Assembly (NCBI RefSeq): GCF_021917145.1
Contig: NC_061064.1
Location: 264,785 to 328,784, forward strand
DNA: 64,000 nucleotides
Direction of reading: 5' to 3'
Source of the DNA: Hypomesus transpacificus
Lineage: Eukaryota; Chordata; Actinopteri; Osmeriformes; Osmeridae
Position numbers and translations under genes: made by a program. Below the pieces are notes generated by a model. The model ran no database searches. It worked only from the letters and a program-made list of their open reading frames with translations, and was not told where the DNA came from. This document shows positions 62,716 through 64,000 of this stretch, piece after piece (position 1 is the stretch's first letter; every line of letters starts with the position of its first letter).

Positions 62716-64000
62716 ATGGCAGACAGAAGTCAAGTGTGTTCAATATGGGTGGGATCGGAAACAGGGATTCTGAAAGGTAAAACAACGTATTCTTCCAGAA
62801 ATTCTGTGTTAATTTTGTAGCAAGACATAACGGCTAACAGATGTTACACGTGGGTTGCCTACAGAGTTCGTATTGACGCTGGACTTTTTAACAAACTACA
62901 TGTTTTTAACAAACGACATGTTTTTAACTTAACTAGCTAGATAAGTCGAGCAGTCTAATGTAAACTAGGGGCCCATTGTATGCAATTAGCTTGTTACCCC
63001 TTCTAATGACACTGGCAACAGGATTACATACACTATATAGCGTTTTTCTTCTACAGGTGTCAGCCTATCCAAAAAACAGGCTTTCAATTTCTGTGAGATG
63101 AGTTGTCTGAGCCGAGACCAGGAGGTGTGCGCGCTGTGCTGGGGTGACCAACACGAGACCGAGGTGCGTGCGTGTGTGTATGTGTGTGAATGTGAACACC
63201 TGCTGCTCAGTAGTCAGAGCTTGCTGTTAAAACCAAACCAAAGTGGATGACGGACACAATCTAAGTGAACGGGAGATGAGTGGTGAGCCCAGTCCTCATA
63301 CCACCCCCTCCCGCCTGTCTCCTCCAGGTCTTGGTGGGCTCGGTAAATGGTACGGTGAAAACGTTCAGCACTGAGAAAGGAATCTTCACTGAGACGAGGC
63401 AGTGCGGGGACATCGGCCAGGGAAAGTTCACAGGACTTGCTGTGACAGACAGGTATGGGCAAGTGACACTCCAGTGTAGGTCTAGGTCTTAAAGGGTCTC
63501 ATTCAATGGTAGAGCATGGGGATGGGTATAGCTCAGTGGTAGACCATGGGGATGGGTATAGCTCAGTGGTAGATCATGGGGATGGGTATAGCTCAGTGGT
63601 AGACCATGGGGATGGGTATAGCTCAGTGGTAGAGCATGGGGATGGGTATAGCTCAGTGGTAGACCATGGGGATGGGTATAGCTCAGTGGTAGATCATGGG
63701 GATGGGTATAGCTCAGTGGTAGATCATGGTAATGCGGTATACTGAGTATGGTACTGTGAGGTGTGGTATGTATATCTGTTAATGAAAAGGATTAGTGGTT
63801 AAACTCTTGTCTGTCCGCGCAGTTCTCTGATCACGTGTGTGGAGTCGGGACTGCTGCGGGTGTGGAAGGAAGGAAGCACCGACACAGTGAGTGACTGACT
63901 GTGTCACATCAATTACAATCCTTCTTCACCTTTGGATCTAGTTAAGGTTCCACCTGGTGCTCTGTATCCAGGTAGAAATCAACGCCGGGAAGAACGTGTG
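62716..64000 (+). CDS. wdr74: WD repeat-containing protein 74 (5' part, cut by window end)
   Basis: Nucleolar WD40 protein (yeast Nsa1) that works with the AAA ATPase NVL2 in 60S ribosomal subunit maturation. Visible exons 62716-62776, 63057-63163, 63328-63452, 63823-63886 and 63972 onward encode about 128 residues. These include the N-terminal WVGSETGILKGVSLSKKQA, CALCWGDQHETEVLVGSVNG, TVKTFSTEKGIFTE and SLITCVESGLLRVWKEGSTD, matching the first two WD40 blades of human WDR74. The gene continues beyond the window. Intron 3 contains a tandem array of a tRNA A-box unit. Start is the first ATG (CTATGGCAGACAG). Confidence 0.93.
63507..63735 (+). repeat. 30-bp tandem array of a tRNA A-box unit in wdr74 intron 3
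   Basis: Seven full and two partial copies of GGGATGGGTATAGCTCAGTG + GTAGACCATG, differing only at AGACC/AGAGC/AGATC. The unit is the first 20 or so bases of the tRNA-Cys-headed SINE found elsewhere in the window, with the Pol III A box TAGCTCAGTGG intact in each copy and no B box. The reading frame of a 10-residue repeat across it is an artefact. Confidence 0.95.

Noticed and set aside
63506-63745. Eight-fold 10-residue repeat protein or cluster of tRNA genes
   Set aside because: The units hold only the A-box part of a tRNA, with no anticodon arm, B box or acceptor partner, and lie inside a wdr74 intron.

Overview
The window is a gene-dense piece of a vertebrate nuclear genome, almost certainly a teleost fish. 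The genes have many short exons with GT-AG introns. They match vertebrate families exon by exon. The introns and spacers carry tRNA-derived SINEs, hAT-like foldback elements and long CA, CT and AAT microsatellites of the kind common in fish. I cannot name the species. Fourteen protein genes are supported: brcc3(-), zfpl1(+), an unrecognised three-helix membrane protein gene(-), a PLAAT/HRASLS-type acyltransferase(-), ganab(+), slc25a45(-), frmd8(+), vps51(+), tm7sf2(+), znhit2(-), mrpl49(-), dmac1(-), uqcc3(-) and cnih2(-). The 5' end of wdr74(+) is a fifteenth, cut by the window edge. Coding joins were worked out by hand from splice sites, reading phase and family resemblance, and every joined frame closes without a stop.

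Layout. 0.2-5.4 kb: brcc3 and zfpl1 sit head to head on a shared promoter. 6.9-9.5 kb: two small minus-strand genes, the unknown membrane protein and the PLAAT enzyme. 10.4-22.6 kb: ganab, the catalytic subunit of ER glucosidase II, has 25 coding exons (one probably alternative) and very repeat-rich introns, including a 1.7 kb array of a perfect 27-bp unit. 24.4-26.3 kb: slc25a45, convergent with ganab. 28.6-32.4 kb: frmd8. 34.3-39.9 kb: vps51, with a 29-bp array starting on a splice donor. 40.9-44.1 kb: tm7sf2, convergent with single-exon znhit2. 47.4-50.6 kb: three small mitochondrial-protein genes in a row (mrpl49, dmac1, uqcc3). 50.6-55.7 kb: no gene seen. 55.7-59.2 kb: cnih2. 59.2-62.7 kb: no gene seen, repeats present. 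62.7-64 kb: start of wdr74.

From memory, many of the human orthologues (ZFPL1, PLAAT genes, GANAB, SLC25A45, FRMD8, VPS51, TM7SF2, ZNHIT2, MRPL49, UQCC3, CNIH2, WDR74) lie on 11q12-q13, so this looks like an old conserved block. BRCC3 (X) and DMAC1 (9p) are the outsiders. The genes do not form one pathway. The functional groups visible are ER glycoprotein folding (ganab), Golgi and endosome traffic (zfpl1, vps51, cnih2, frmd8), sterol synthesis (tm7sf2), and mitochondrial translation and respiratory-complex assembly.

I found no new enzyme system. The most unusual signals are DNA-level. Several tandem arrays are seeded on, or carry copies of, functional control motifs: a branch-point-like motif in ganab, a donor plus acceptor in vps51, and a Pol III A box in wdr74. 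There is also a clear AT-AC (U12-type) intron in brcc3, a GC-AG intron and a 22-codon cassette exon in ganab, and one small membrane-protein gene I cannot place.
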